From Galerina marginata (Eukaryota > Basidiomycota > Agaricomycetes > Agaricales > Galerinaceae), in the NCBI GenBank assembly GCA_023014335.1, contig JAECYW010000001.1, positions 1,736,001-1,800,000 on the forward strand: DNA of 64,000 bases, written 5' to 3'. The translations under genes and the position numbers were made by a program. Positions 1 through 12,317 of the stretch are shown here, one piece after another (the stretch's first letter is position 1; the number at the start of each line of letters is the position of its first letter). Below the pieces are notes generated by a model. That model searched no databases. It was not told the origin of the DNA and saw nothing but the letters and a program-made list of their open reading frames with translations.

Positions 1-34
1 GTGGAATTGTTACCCCCTTCATCTGTTATGTCAG

Positions 35-633
35 GGCATTGTCTTCCTCGATATTTTCCCTATTCTGCGGGATCCTGTCGTATTCGAAACGCTCATTACT
101 CACTTCATCCACCATATAACGTCCCATACTCTTACACTCTCCGAAACGAACAAGGTCGATGTTATCGTTGGCTTAGACGCAAGAGGTTTTTTATTCGGTC
201 CGATCATTGCGTTGCGACTGGGTGCTGCCTTTGTTCCAGTCAGAAAAGCAGGCAAATTGCCCGGAGAGTGCGTTAGCGCAAGCTATGCTAAGGAGTATGG
301 CACGGTGAGCATGGGACTGTGTTTTAGATGTACACCCTTTCATTAACTTCAACTTCAAGGATTCCTTTGAAATGCAAGCAGACGCGATTAAGTCTGGTCA
401 GACCGTTATCGTCATCGACGATTTACTAGCTACAGGTCAGGTCTCAAATGTAACACCTGCCTTCGTCTCTATTGACGAACTGTGCAGGAGGCTCCGCCCA
501 TGCAGCTGGCGAACTCGTTGCCAAGCAAGGCGGAAAGACACTAGAGTACCTCTTCATCATCGAACTCCTGTTCCTCAAAGGGGCCACTAAACTAGATGCC
601 CCCGTATACTCCGTAGTACAAACGGAGGATTAG
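35..633 (+). CDS. APT1: Adenine phosphoribosyltransferase, 5' end outside window
   Basis: Purine salvage enzyme that joins adenine and PRPP to make AMP in the cytosol. Three exons are visible: 35-304, 360-435 and 488-633, with introns 305-359 and 436-487 (GT...AG). The first exon carries DVIVGLDARGFLFGP and ALRLGAAFVPVRKAGKLPG, typical of the family. The PRPP-binding loop VIVIDDLLATGG is split by the second intron after the Thr codon's last base and is complete after splicing. The protein ends in SVVQTED and a TAG at 631-633. Sequence before position 35 looks like the end of an upstream intron (cag at 34), so the N-terminal exon lies outside the window. No lesion is seen. The family assignment is firm. 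Confidence 0.9.
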
Positions 634-656
634 AAATAGAATCAAGCACGAAAGTT

Positions 657-3600
657 TCAAACCAATAGACGGGTGTTTATTAGTGGATGGCCGTTGATGT
701 ACAATATGCGATTGGGATCCTTTGGTTGTTCCTCCTCTTTTTTTGTTGGCAGTGGCTCCGAATCTTCATCGATTCCTGAACTTTGGGGTTGTTGCAGGGA
801 CATCATAATTTGCGACGATTGGAGCCTTTCGCTGACGACCACCAATTCCTCGAATGCCTCCCCAGCTGTCATTGGGTAATAGGACAATTGAGACGTCACT
901 AATATCTCCGGCGTCTGACAATTCATCCGCATTGGCAGTGGGATTGATGCTCAGGTCTTCATCGCTGATGATGATTACCCCAACAGCGGAGGCATCGCGA
1001 GCATGGACCAGCTTCTCCAAAAAGGTGCAGTGTCCCCGGCGAGCAATTAGCATGCTGTTGGCATATGTCCCCTCGTATGGATCACACCCGTGAGCGTTTT
1101 CATGCTCGCGACGGATAGCAACGCCGTTAACGGTTCGTATGCTGGGTGTTTCCTTGGTAGGATCCAAAGCGATGTGGGACGATAGGTCGGCCCCAAACCT
1201 TGCTGTGTAGCCAATGACAGAAACGTCGATGCCTGCGGTATTGTAGAGGCCGGTTTGGACGTTGAGCATCGGATCCACGTCGGCTGTAAACACTCTCAGG
1301 GAGACTTCGGGATCGCGTCGATGTATCTCGTCCTGAGCTATGTTATCTCCACCTGATGGAAAGATGGCGGAATCATTGATGTAAACCAGTTGACCTGGAC
1401 GGACGGAATAGTGTCCCACTGAAATGGTTTATAGGAAGTACAAACGCCTCCAAGATTTTAAGTACTCACGTTTTTTAATATCGTAGCCCTGGCCATCTAA
1501 ACGCTGCACTATTTGTGCGCGGATGCCGGTGACGTTGTGGATTATATATCCATCAGGTTGAACACCTAGTTTGAGCAGACTTGGACTTAGGTCCTCCTGG
1601 ACTGCCCTGCCGTTGGGAGCCAAAATAAATTCATAGGTCTAAATAGGGCAGTCAGCACAGTTGGTGGCATAGGCAGAATATAAACCCACATATGGGTCAA
1701 CCTTTGGTCGGTCACACCAACCATCTGGAGACCAGTATTGTTCATCGGAAGAGGTCGGTGATAGGCCAACCAAGTATCGGGAATACTCAACATCTGGCCG
1801 GGATCGAATCCCTTGAACAAGTCCAGATCGCCTACCTCGGTGATCAGATGTTCGGGTATACGGGCGGTAAGCTGGGCACTGGTGATCTACAACGTTACGC
1901 ATTCGTTTCCGAGCGGGAGACACCGGTTTCATATGTTCTCGGCCAAGAGATAGAATGTGGCCTTCCGTCGTGAATACGTAGTTGGAATCGTCGCTGTGAA
2001 GCGGATTATCCTCGTCGAAGAGGAGATATAGATACTAAGGTATACATGAGACGATTCAGCAAAAAAGTTCGGGTCGAACTAACCTTTAATGTTTCTGAAA
2101 GTGCAAAAGACTCCATCCTGTCGTCCCGTTTATTAGTTCGAAGATCTTGAATCCCAGATAATCCGCAGGGAACTTTGGCGCGTGTAGTAAGATCAAAGAG
2201 AACTCGTTCCCCTACATCAAGATAGAAAGGATCTCGAGTAGCCTAATTTCCGGTCAGCCAATTATCAACGGTTAAACTGAATAGCTTTACGCGATATAGA
2301 TACCAAGTAGATTCAACAAATTCTGGTGAAAAAAGGTCATGAACTTGCGGAACAGGATCAACGGAGCGAAGTTGTCTTACCGGGCCTGAGTGGGTATTGG
2401 TGTGAGGTAGCTTGCTTGTAGTTTGTATCGTACACCTCGGGTAGACCTGAATGTTGTTTCCACAAATTATAATCTGGATAGGTGTGAATTAACAAACAAG
2501 AGAGGGACAGACGGGAAAAAAATACAAATCATGTGCAATTTGATTGCATTTTGTACATCCCCAGCTAAGACTTGAAGTCCTGGCCAAAAAGCCGATAACG
2601 AATCGACAGTGTTATATGCTGCGTCACCACTGTGCATGTTTACCGTTCGATACTATTTTAAAGGATTGCGTCAGTTACAACGGATAATGAGAAAATGAAG
2701 TGTTACCCAATATCCATCTCTTGCTCTTGCAAACCGCATTATGGCTGCGTATGCGTCGTCCCAGACATCCAGAAATTCAATTTCGCCTGACAACCAGCTT
2801 AACTAGGTCCAATGTTCCTGCTGTTGACACTCACCACTCATAATATACCATTTCAGAGCATATTCATAGAAAGAATCGATTCCTGCTCCAATTCCTGTGG
2901 TCTGGGGATGAGTCCATACCTTCGAGGGGGTTGTTAGTTTGTGATGAGAGTTTATAGGACGTTGGCTGACTTGCCCCAGTCCATGTATTGATGGTATTTC
3001 CAACCAAATCAATCTCTGATTTGCGGTTCCAGATTCCGAAAAAGGCCTATAAAAAGTTAGTTTGACTTCAGAAATGGGATATCTAATCATCGCACTCTGT
3101 ATGCAGCCTTTTCAAATCGGTCATCTCCAGTCAAGCGACTGAGTGTGGCGAATTCGAGCATTAGGGAGCCCGCACCCGCCGTACCTATTACCATTAAATC
3201 ACTTGCCTACAGCGAAAGAAAACACTGACATACATGTTTCCAGGGTTTCACCCTTGACTAAACCGTGTCGAAGATTGATCTTGAACAAAAACATCTCGTT
3301 TTGAATCACTATGTAGAATTGGAGATAAAATAACATATACCCTAGCATATGGGAGTCCGGTAGGTGTAGAAAATGCAGGTAATAAGCGGTTCCCAAGATC
3401 GTGTGCAAGCGCCAGCAGTTCTCCTTGGTACCAGGGAAGGTAGAATGGTTGTCCAGTTTGATTGGCAAATATATGTCCAGACAGGAGCCCACCAAGAACG
3501 CGAATTGTGGTTTCAAAGACTTGGGGTCTGGTATTGACATCGAACGATACCCATTCGATAACATTTTTCACTGCCTTCTCAAAGCCTTGGCGGTCATCAA

Positions 3601-4147
3601 GGACGACGAATGTATCAAGCACATCTATCAGCGTCAATGAGAAGTTCCCCGCAACGTCGTTGGAAGCAATATTGGCGCTATCGTGATATGAGGTGAATCC
3701 AGGGAGGGAGAGTGATATTTAGTAAACTCACGGGTTCGCCCAGTCTGGCCCTTGCCCAGAACACGATAATGGAGTTAACTAGCAAAACTTGAGCTGGATA
3801 AATAGATGATGGGGAGTTAACGCTGCAGACCTCGTCCAATGGAAATGCTACAAACGAGATCAACTTCGAAAGCAATGATACGACGGACGGGACGGACCGA
3901 AAGTCATGTAATTATCGAAACCGTGGTACCAGAGCTCCCGGGTTTTCTCCCTTGTAACACGTTAGGTGAGGCGTAAGTGGAAGCATTTCACTGCAGCGTA
4001 CCGAGACGCCAATTTTCGTTGCGGGGTCCAACCGGACGATCCAACGAGTGGGCTAGATGCATCCGTCGCGTGAAACCATCGGTGGCCGTTAACAGCAAGA
4101 ACAAGCACGGTTAGAAGACATTCTAGCCAGTAGCTGCCCCACCTCAT
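657..4147 (-). CDS. MNL1: EDEM/Mnl1-type GH47 alpha-mannosidase-like protein with PA domain
   Basis: ER-lumenal GH47 protein of the EDEM/Htm1 group, which trims or recognises N-glycans on misfolded glycoproteins for ER-associated degradation. The start chosen at 4147 gives a short N-terminus with a hydrophobic signal ([12 protein letters not shown]). Splicing joins [42 protein letters not shown] and [19 protein letters not shown], all classic GH47 blocks; further exons give [13 protein letters not shown] and [18 protein letters not shown]. After the GH47 domain comes FTTEGHIL, then a protease-associated (PA) domain with [18 protein letters not shown] and [10 protein letters not shown]. Introns are about 50-60 nt. 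Near 870 the frame breaks: SIVLL is in one frame and [11 protein letters not shown] in the next, consistent with one extra base. The C-terminus is acidic and lysine-rich with no HDEL-type signal. It shares a 217-bp divergent promoter with KGD2. Confidence 0.86.
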
Positions 4148-4364
4148 GGGAGAATAGCAGGCAACGCCTGGTGAAGGTGCGTTGGCTGAGGAGTACACGG
4201 ACGAGGGAAGAGTAAACCGGAATTGACTGTCGTGGCAGTCATGACCATTGACCCGTGTCAAGATCGGGGCTACAGCCAAGCTAAGCCAAACACATTACTC
4301 GTGCACCAGCTGGCACGATCATCAGTCGTTACCAGCCTCAACGTACAAAGCTATCCCCCCTTCA

Positions 4365-6224
4365 ATGCTCTCAAAACATATCGTCGCCGTCGCGCGAGGT
4401 CGTGGCATTCTACGCTCAAGGCACCTCCAGGATGCCTCTAAACTGCTGTAAGCTCGAACCAACGACGGCCGGAACCAAAAGCTGACAACTTGCGTCCAGG
4501 TACCGCGCCCAGTTCCACTCTTCCCGTCTGTTGCAAGGTGCGTGCACCGTTTACAAAGCGTTTATTCTTGACTCACATCTGAATAGCGGAGACTGTGAAA
4601 GTGCCGCAAATGGCCGAATCCATCAGCGAAGGCACCTTGAAGACTTGGTCAAAACAAGTCGGCGACACCGTCGCTGCTGACGAGGAGGTCGCCACGATTG
4701 AGACAGATAAGGTCCGTCTAACCAGCGGTTCCTCCTGACGAAGGCCCATGTTCTAATTTTTTATCATTCGGTCGATGCTTCTTTTCTTTGGGCTTGGCTG
4801 AGATAGATTGACGTATCGGTGAACGCCCCGCAAGCAGGGACCATTATAAAGTTACTTGCGAGTGAGGAGGATACGGTGACTGTTGGCCAGGATCTCTTCG
4901 TCCTTGAACACGGTGAAGTTAGCCAATGTACGTCATCTGTTATTATGTGTGTTACCATTTGCGGTAACTGAGAATTCCCAGCAACTTCCACTCCCGCTAC
5001 TCCGCTGCTCCTCCTGCAAAAGAGGAACAGGCTCCCTCGAAATCTGAAGAAAAACCGAAAGATGTCACTGAACCCAGCAGCCAGCAGGTGGATAAGAAGC
5101 CTCCTCCACCTCCCAAACCTTCAGAAAGCGACAAGAAAGCGGACAAGAAAGAGGCGCCAAAGCCAAAGGAGGACAAAGCCCCCAAGAAAGACGCGGCTGC
5201 TGTACCCAGACCTCCTGTTGGCAGCAGGAATGAGACCCGAGTGCGTACAGTCTGGATCTGCACCTCATAGCTATCGTTCTGGGCTACTTAATATCACTTC
5301 CAGGTGAAAATGAACCGGATGCGCCTGCGCATCGCTGAGCGGCTCAAACAGTCCCAAAATGCCGCAGCCTCTCTGACGACCTTCAATGAGGTTGACATGT
5401 CCGCCCTCGTTGCGATGCGCAAGAAGTACAAAGACTCTATACTGAAAGAACACGATGTGAAGCTGGGATTCATGTCCTTCTTTGCCAAGGCGTCAGTTCT
5501 CGCGCTGAAGGAGATCCCAGCGGCGAACGCGAGCATTGAGGGCGAGGAGATCGTATATCGAGATTATGTCGATTTGAGCGTGGCAGTCGCGACACCTAAG
5601 GGGTTGGTGACACCCGTTGTGCGAAACGCGGAGGCGATGGGGTTGATTGAGATTGAAAAGGAGGTCGCTGCGCTGGGGAAGAAGGTGCGTTCTTTTCTTA
5701 ACTTACCTGACGTTGTTGTGTTTATCAATTTTTGATTGAATAGGCCCGTGATGGCAAGCTTTCCCTGGAAGATATGTCCGGCGGGTCTTTCACCATGTAC
5801 GTGTACTCGTTTTCACTCTTTCTTTTGCATGTTACTGACCTAAGTCATTCATAACCAGCTCCAATGGAGGTGTCTTTGGCTCGCTCTACGGTACACCCAT
5901 CATCAACTTGCCACAAGCCGCCGTCCTAGGTAAGCCTTCCCAGTGACTGTTCCTATCTACCAACAACCGCAACTTTAAACAGGCATGCACACTATAAAGG
6001 ACCGCCCAGTTGTGGTCGACGGCCAAATCGTTATCCGCCCCATCATGATCGTCGCACTGACCTATGATCATCGCTTGCTGGACGGACGTGAGGCTGTTAC
6101 TTTCCTTGGTACGTTTGTCTTTGCGTTTTTTCTTGTAAATTATACGTGTTTGTTTACAATCCACCATTCAGTAAAACTCAAGGATTACCTAGAGGACCCG
6201 GCGAAGATGCTCCTCACTGTCTGA
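4365..6224 (+). CDS. KGD2: Dihydrolipoyl succinyltransferase, E2 of 2-oxoglutarate dehydrogenase
   Basis: Mitochondrial matrix E2 subunit of the 2-oxoglutarate dehydrogenase complex, which transfers the succinyl group from the lipoyl arm to CoA in the TCA cycle. The start at 4365 opens a basic presequence ([20 protein letters not shown]) that runs over an intron into [12 protein letters not shown]. The lipoyl domain begins [15 protein letters not shown] and carries the lipoyl lysine in ATIETDK, just before an intron. Then comes a long Pro/Lys/Glu-rich linker (about 5030-5230) in the position of the hinge. No separate E3-binding domain is obvious, as is usual for this E2. The catalytic domain runs from [14 protein letters not shown] to the active-site motif DHRLLDG with its His and Asp, ending DPAKMLLTV. 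About eight introns; no frame break. Assignment is firm. Confidence 0.95.
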
Positions 6225-6670
6225 GTTCACATAAGTTTTCGGACCTACGGCTCGAGTAGGAATTAACTCCCCGGCCATGCAAAAGAATAAGTTTATTTCT
6301 GTCGTTTTACGAGCCATTTTTATTACTTTTAATGAGTAGTTACTTGTTACTGCTCAGACTGAGACTACAGTACCCCTCAAAAGTCTTACTGTTATATTAA
6401 GTGCTAATGTTTCTAACTCCATGATTGCCAATAGACTGACCCAATTTTCTGATCCCAAATGGAGTCAAGGTGATTCGCCGCGAATAATGATCTAGAGCGA
6501 ACTCCCTATTTCGAAGATCAGTCAATAGAAAATAGTTGGTAGTACCAGTACTTAGTACTAGTAGGAGTCAGTACCGATTGCATATCACGTGATTGGATGT
6601 AAGTGGGTGCCAAGCCTTTTCGATTCGTTCACTTCTCCACCTTTGAATTTCAGCAATTGACTTTAAGGTA
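6225..6670 (+). other. Intergenic, KGD2 3' end to ZNRD2-like start
   Basis: This 446-bp stretch holds the AT-rich 3' region of KGD2 and the promoter of the next gene. No coding signal is seen. A short low-complexity run of AGTA/GTAC units lies near 6538-6580, ending in a CACGTG E-box-like hexamer (about 6586). Confidence 0.5.
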
Positions 6671-7899
6671 ATGGCAACAGTAGCAGATATATCCCAGTCA
6701 TTGGGTGACTACATGCTCAAAGGATGGGTATGAGCTTATCTACTTACAGCACGAAGTCGTATTAACTGATCTTTTGGCAGGTCTTGACGGATCAATCATG
6801 TCCAACACCAGGATGTGCCGTCCCTCTCCTACGGTCTCCAAAGGGAAGAACCCCGATTACAAGCTTTTGTGTGAAATGCAGCGACGAAAATGCTTCAAGT
6901 ACATTGTTCTCCTTCTTGTCGTCGGCTTACTTACAGAATGACTTGACTTAGGAGCCCAGCCACAAAACGACACACCATCCTCCTACACATCTACCGAGTC
7001 ACAGATTTCGCGAACCTCGACACCTCCCACTGAGTTTTCAGAAATACCAGAATCTCCCGTATTCCTCCCACTGGAAGAATCTGATGAGACGAGGCGCCGC
7101 CGAGCGCAATCTGACCAGGCATCATCAGAAATTGGAAGGAGGCTTCTGAAAGGATGGGCTATGCTTGGAGATGAGTGTCCCAATGAAATGTGTTATGGTG
7201 TTCCACTGGTTCGTCCACCGAAGTCTGGAGGAGAAAAAGATCCAAGGAAGGTGGGTTCCATTATATAGTGTCCCAGACTCTTGCTTCTTACTTGTTCATG
7301 TAGGAATGCGTGATTTGCGGTAATACCTATGTCTCGGAGGTGGATTGGGCTGGAAGGGAAACTCTTGTTCTCCAAGAGGTCAAATCAAACGCGCCACCTG
7401 ACGCGAGAACGCAAGGGAGTGTCCCTTACATCCCACCTTCATCAACCCATGACTCCGAAACAGTGCGTTCCGGTTGATATCTAATATTTTGGTCCTAATA
7501 GCGTGTGGATCTAGACACATCAACCGCTTTCCTCTCCATTTGGATGGAAGGCAGCAGAAGAAGAACAAGTTCGTCTTTTGTCGTGCACTTTTGTTGGTGT
7601 ATCATCCGTTGAGAGTTCTCAGGTTCGCCCACAACATTCTTCGCATCCCCTCGCAAAGTCTGTTGCGCTCAATACCAATCCCATATCTCCTTCGACTTCA
7701 TCAAGGATGGTCGTGGAAGAAACGTCCGAAGCATTGCAAGCCTCTTTGCGCGCTTTGACAAGACGGCTGACCTCAATGACCTCCCATTCGATGACAGACC
7801 TAGGGGTCTCTCGGAGCCACAGCTGACGCGATCACAAAGGTTGCTCAGGCACTTGTGCAAGTACGGCAACTTCAACAAATGCAGATTCACTTGGAGTAG
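6671..7899 (+). CDS. ZNRD2/SSSCA1-family protein with two zinc ribbons
   Basis: Member of the autoantigen p27 (ZNRD2/SSSCA1) family; its molecular role in fungi is not known to me. Splicing joins SLGDYMLKGW to VLTDQSCPTPGCAVPLLRSP and FCVKCSDENAS, a complete CPTPGC...CVKC zinc ribbon. After a Ser/Thr/Pro-rich linker (about 6960-7120) a second copy of the same module follows: RRLLKGWAMLGDECPNEMC, VPLVRPPK and, across an intron, ECVICGNTYVSEVDW. The C-terminus is probably VAQALVQVRQLQQMQIHLE, ending with TAG at 7897-7899. Exons between 7440 and 7830 are harder to follow and their borders are uncertain. The start at 6671 is the first ATG before the conserved block. The human protein has one such module; the duplication looks real because both cysteine sets are intact. 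Confidence 0.72.
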
Positions 7900-8249
7900 G
7901 TATTGTCACATCGATCTGAAGATCCAACGCGCCTTGGATTTTCCGTTTCTCCATTCAAGCATAATTTCTGCAAAACTTTTCCAAAATGGGCAATTCGATA
8001 ACCCTTTTTGATCGTCCGTGTGCAGTGAGACCGATTACATCGACCAAGAGTGTGCAGTAAGGGTGAAGATCGGAGAACCATGCTTCTGTCCAGCATCAAG
8101 TCTCGTGAAGTTGTGAGTGCGAGCAACCTCAGGTTCGTGAAATTGTCCCGGGATTGTTCGCACATGGTTTCCTCGTGTCTTTGTTATATATGTAGAACAA
8201 AAGTCATTGATAACGTTGACGTTCTCCCTTTACCTTCCACCCCATACCA
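7900..8249 (+). other. Intergenic, tandem genes
   Basis: This 350-bp spacer lies between two genes on the plus strand. It is AT-rich and has no long reading frame with family features. A pyrimidine-rich stretch (ttgacgttctccctttaccttccacc, about 8215-8242) just before the next ATG resembles a fungal core promoter. Confidence 0.4.
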
Positions 8250-9990
8250 ATGTCTCCGCAATTTGCATTTCTCAGAAATCTGAGAAGTAATGAAACACCG
8301 GCGTCAAGTGTTCAACCCTTTGATATCAGAGACAGAGGCGGTAACAGGTCGACAAGGAAGCTGAGGAAACCTTCAACCGGCTCAAATCCACACGCCCCTA
8401 ATCCAGCGTCCGGGCTCCACGAATTAAATGTTTTTCATAAAAAGTTCCAATTAACTGACACTGTTCAGGTTGGTTTCCGCACTTCTATTGGTTCACTATT
8501 TTCGCACTCTGACTATAGCTTTAAAAATCCGAAACAAAACTACATAGCCAAACCCGGGTCAGCCAAGGTCGGATTCTGTGCCGCGGTCCGCCTTTCCACC
8601 ACCATACCCAGTAGATTATATAGAAAAAGACTACGGAAGAGATTCGACAATTCCCAACGAAACACCCATTGTCAGTCGTTACTTTCCCAACGGCTATAGG
8701 GACTCCCAAGAAGCGCCACCAGTGCCTCCGGCCCTTGCTGGATCATGGAGTCCGATACCTTCGGTCCACAGAGAATCCTTCAAGGACGACGAATTTTATG
8801 AAGAAGAATTCGAGAATCAAGGTCAAGAAAGTTGGGTTGATAACAGCAACCATTATTCACCTGAAATAAATGGACATCCCGGTGGACGAGTAGCGCACCC
8901 CCGGCCATCTAAACAGGCCAGCATCGAGAAAGAAGACGAAGGACATGACCCTCATTATGTTGAATATCCCATCCTTAGGTCAAAACAGGAAATCTGGGTA
9001 GGTCAGGAAAACAAATTATCAGCGAAAGATTGACCATTTGACCACTGTGGACAGAATTCGCCCCGAATCCAGCAAGGAGACGAAAACGTGGCTCGGAGGC
9101 AGAAAGCCCAACGGGAGGATCGCCAACCGGAAACTATTGAGGTAAGCTGCTTAAATTCAAGTTGCACAGCGCTAATTGGGCCAAAGCCTGCTATCCTGGA
9201 GAGAGAATACGGCGAGGAAGGCGATTTCGAGCCCGAGATATATCATTACATAGTTCCAGCTGGCTTGAAGGTGGTTTTTCAAGACGAAGAAGGGAATCTG
9301 ATCACAAGGTAGCATGCACTTGAAGGCGGAGTTTTTCCCCGAATTAACGCCCGACGTGTGTAGGGTAGGCAGGAGCGGCACATTAGAAGGCAGCGCACGC
9401 TCTCTGAAAAGTGCCCCAATAATTGTCCACGATGAGTTCGGGAAAGAATTATACCGGTAAATTTGCGTCAGACGAGAGGCAAGTACTGGCTCACCTAGCT
9501 CCAGGACCCACGACGTAAAGGATCCACCTCGTCAAGACTACACCTACTCCAACATAGTGCAAGCACACACACATGACCAACCTGATTCCCCAATTCAGGT
9601 CGGAATCCACCCATCCCAGGGATTTGCCCTTCCGTGCATCGTCTGGTCATAACGGAATATCGGCAAAGGCGACTTCCCACAACTCTGGACGAAACCGGTG
9701 GGCCAATGACATCTGCGCTCATATTGTCTTTGCATTGACCGCTTGCTTAGCAGTCCACCTTGGCTATCGTCATCGCCTGTGAGTATGACCTCATTGAAGA
9801 CTACAAAAACTATTATGGTTGATGAAAAAGGAAACCAAATTACCTTGTAAGTCAGCTAGTCTTATTCATGGTCTTACTACGATGAACACACGCAACGTGC
9901 AGAAAATCGCCGAGCATTCAAGGCGCAAGACAGATGCAGCAATCTCTCTTTCGCGATGTTAGTCACCACGGACATGTTGACCGTATTTAG
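8250..9990 (+). CDS. Unknown hydrophilic protein with a thrice-repeated DEEGN-type motif
   Basis: I do not recognise this protein. The start MSPQFAFLRNLRSNETPAS at 8250 leads into a basic, Ser/Pro-rich region, an intron from about 8469 to 8518, and a long exon (about 8519-9000) with VDYIEKDYGRDSTIPNETP and an acidic patch KDDEFYEEEFENQ. Later exons carry three related segments: GLKVVFQDEEGNLITR (near 9265), IIVHDEFGKELYR (near 9420) and TIMVDEKGNQITL (near 9810), each followed by an intron. The last exon reads RQMQQSLFRDVSHHGHVD and stops at 9988-9990. There is no signal peptide or membrane segment in the parts I can follow. It is convergent with the FAF1-like gene 115 bp away. The exon chain between 9000 and 9700 is tentative. 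Confidence 0.55.
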
Positions 9991-10105
9991 TACATGAACA
10001 CACCTTGACACGGACACCATGGCCTTGGGTTAAATCACAGTGACACAGACTTGTTAACTTATGTCCAGATATCAAATAAATGTATAACTACCGCACAAAG
10101 TGCCA

Positions 10106-11290
10106 TTATCTTCCTTTTTGGCCGCTTCCTCTACCTCTGCCTCTGCCTCTACCTCTAACTCCTCCTCTACTTGATGAATTCCGACTGTGGCCTCCCACGG
10201 CGCTTTTCACGTCGTCGCGACTAAGCTTGAGAGAGCCGTTGCTAAATTTCCCAATTCCCATCTTCAATCCTTTCTCCCGTTTCCTCGCAGACGACCCAGA
10301 CCCAGATGTTTCAAATACTCTCTTTAATGTTGGGTGATAATTGCCCAAGTTCTTCGCCTATCGTCTCTTGAGCATTCGTTCTTACTGAGCCAAAAAAACA
10401 AACCTGCCTCTTCCAATTCTCGTTTTCCGCGCTCTTTCTGTTTATGGGCTAGTCCTTCCCGAACGCGCTTGGCAGCTTGATTCTTTTCCGCCTCACGCAC
10501 CAGTTTCTCACCCTTCCCAAGTTTGGCTTCACCCGATAGCTCTAATACCCGACCGGCCAGGGCCTTCCGCCGTTGCGCTGGCGTCAAGTGTAATTCAGTC
10601 GTTAAGGATCCAGATAAAAGTTTGGTATGCACAAGTTTATGAAGAAGAGCGTCATTTTGTGCATTGGTCCTGGAAGGAAGAAATCAGGAGAAATGGCGAC
10701 ATGAGAAGCAGGGCAGTAAACCTGTCTTCTTCTTCGTCCTTGGAGGATTTGTGCATGCTGGAAGGTCCGCCAGAGTCTGAATTCAGTTTGGAAATTTTTG
10801 AAGACTACATTGTTTTGTGGTATCTATGGTGTCCATGCATATATCAACAGTAACTTACCATGAAAGCCTTCATCTGAGATTTAGACACAGCTACGTGTGT
10901 GTCTTGCTTTGGACCAGGCTCAGAGAATACGACCACATTGTCCTCACAAGTTTCTGCAGTGAATTCATCGTCGGTTTGTTCAAAGTCTAGGAAAATTGGT
11001 AATAAGTATAAAACGAAGTCCAAAAGTGACATACCGATACTTGCAGATTCCTCTTCCTGCTCGTCCTCCCCAGGTATTTGTCCTAATAGCAAATCTTTGC
11101 TAATACCTGACCATGCTTCATCCTCTTCGTAGTAGGCTTGTAATTTGCGCGGCTTTTTATGAGCAGAGATACATTCTGCGTCATTCTTTCTTTTCTTGGT
11201 GACCTTGATCGTCGATGGAAATGAATTCATAAAATCTTGGCCGTGTCCTTCCAGGACACTCAAAAGGCGAGCATTTTCGGCGATAGTCAT
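10106..11290 (-). CDS. FAF1: FAF1/C1orf131-like ribosome biogenesis protein
   Basis: Nucleolar protein of the Faf1 (yeast) / C1orf131 family, needed for 40S subunit maturation. The start at 11290 gives MTIAENARLLSVLEGHGQDF, then a Lys/Arg stretch KVTKKRKNDAE and acidic DEQEEESA. The middle exons contain KRVREGLAHKQKERGKRELEE, a charged helix. The diagnostic C-terminal block is KMGIGKFSNGSLKLSRDDV, followed by a Gly/Arg-rich tail (GVRGRGRGRGRGSGQKGR) that probably binds RNA; stop at 10106-10108. Several short introns separate the exons (about 11030-10990, 10850-10780, 10400-10350). Family membership rests mainly on the short C-terminal block and the overall charge, so confidence is good but not complete. 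It diverges from the membrane-protein gene with a 195-bp shared promoter. Confidence 0.68.
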
Positions 11291-11485
11291 AGCTAAAGCC
11301 TAGTAAAGGAACGGCAGAGGTTCAAGCAGGGTTCAAGTCTTCAAGGGCGTCTGCAATGCAGTGCACCGTGCTTATGTAACTGAATGTGAACTCTTCCACT
11401 ACTCTTCAGCTCAGAGTTCACTTACACTTGATAGCGACTTGATAAAAACCACGCGTCTCACTCCTTCACCTATATTGACTGAAAT

Positions 11486-12317
11486 ATGGCGCCTTCCCGG
11501 AAGGCTAGAAGTCCGCAATCTATACCCCTTGCCTCTCCTTCACCTGCCACACCGCCAAGTGCTGGAAAACCCTTGATAGAAATATCAGCAGAGGAGCAAT
11601 GGCGGTTAATAAACCAGTCAGGAGTTCTTCGGTCGCCTTCACTCGATGATTCTATACCTGCAACTGGTTCACGAAATATGGATGAAGTCACTCCGCTATC
11701 TGACGAACTATTCAATTCAGTTCTTTTAATCATCCCTTTCTCCTCCCTGTTGCTATTAATGGAGATGTAGGACTTATATATTTTACGCCATATTTCCTGT
11801 GCTCGTCTCATGGATGCCTCTTGTCAGCCTCATTCGCCACCAATATGGCAAGGAAGCCTCGTTGGATGTAATCATGGACAGGATGATTCCTGGTGTTCCA
11901 AGTATATTTCGTCTTCAATACGGATTGAATCGTTAATAATTGGCGTCTAGTCCTGTCCATTTTTATTTTCTACAGTGCGTCCGTTGCTCGGCAATTGGAC
12001 CCTTACTGATGAATGCGCATTAAGCTACTCGCTACAAGCAGGATCGAAAAATGCAGCTGTTGCTTCTCGCCATATCTGTCTTAGTTGGAAGTCGGATGCT
12101 ATGGCTTTTAAATAATGCATCATGGCTTGTCAATATGCGACAGGTGAGAAATGTTGGAAAACATTATTCCGGTCTCTGATTTTCACCCGGTCATTAGTGT
12201 CCCCCCTTGGCCACTGTATGGATCTACACAGTTGTTCAGCTGGACTTGGTAGCTGCAGTAGCTGGTCTCTTAGCAGTTGGGGGCTTCGTCTGGTGGAATG
12301 GCCTCAAGATATTATAA
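11486..12317 (+). CDS. Small fungal multi-pass membrane protein, possibly DUF7719
   Basis: Unknown function. The N-terminus is Ser/Pro-rich and cytosolic in character (MAPSRKARSPQSIPLASPSP). Splicing gives four hydrophobic segments: LLIIPFSSLLLLMEILI (ends with HQYGKEASL), PILSIFIFYT, MQLLLLAISVLVGSRMLWLL and LDLVAAVAGLLAVGGFVWWNG. Introns begin at about 11768, 11899, 11976 and 12144, all GT...AG, and after removing them the frame is open to a TAA at 12315-12317. From memory the order of segments and the HQYG, SWLVNMRQ and WIYTVVQLDL motifs match a conserved fungal membrane family (I think the Pfam DUF7719 entry, not certain). Organelle cannot be read from the sequence. No lesion. Confidence 0.68.
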
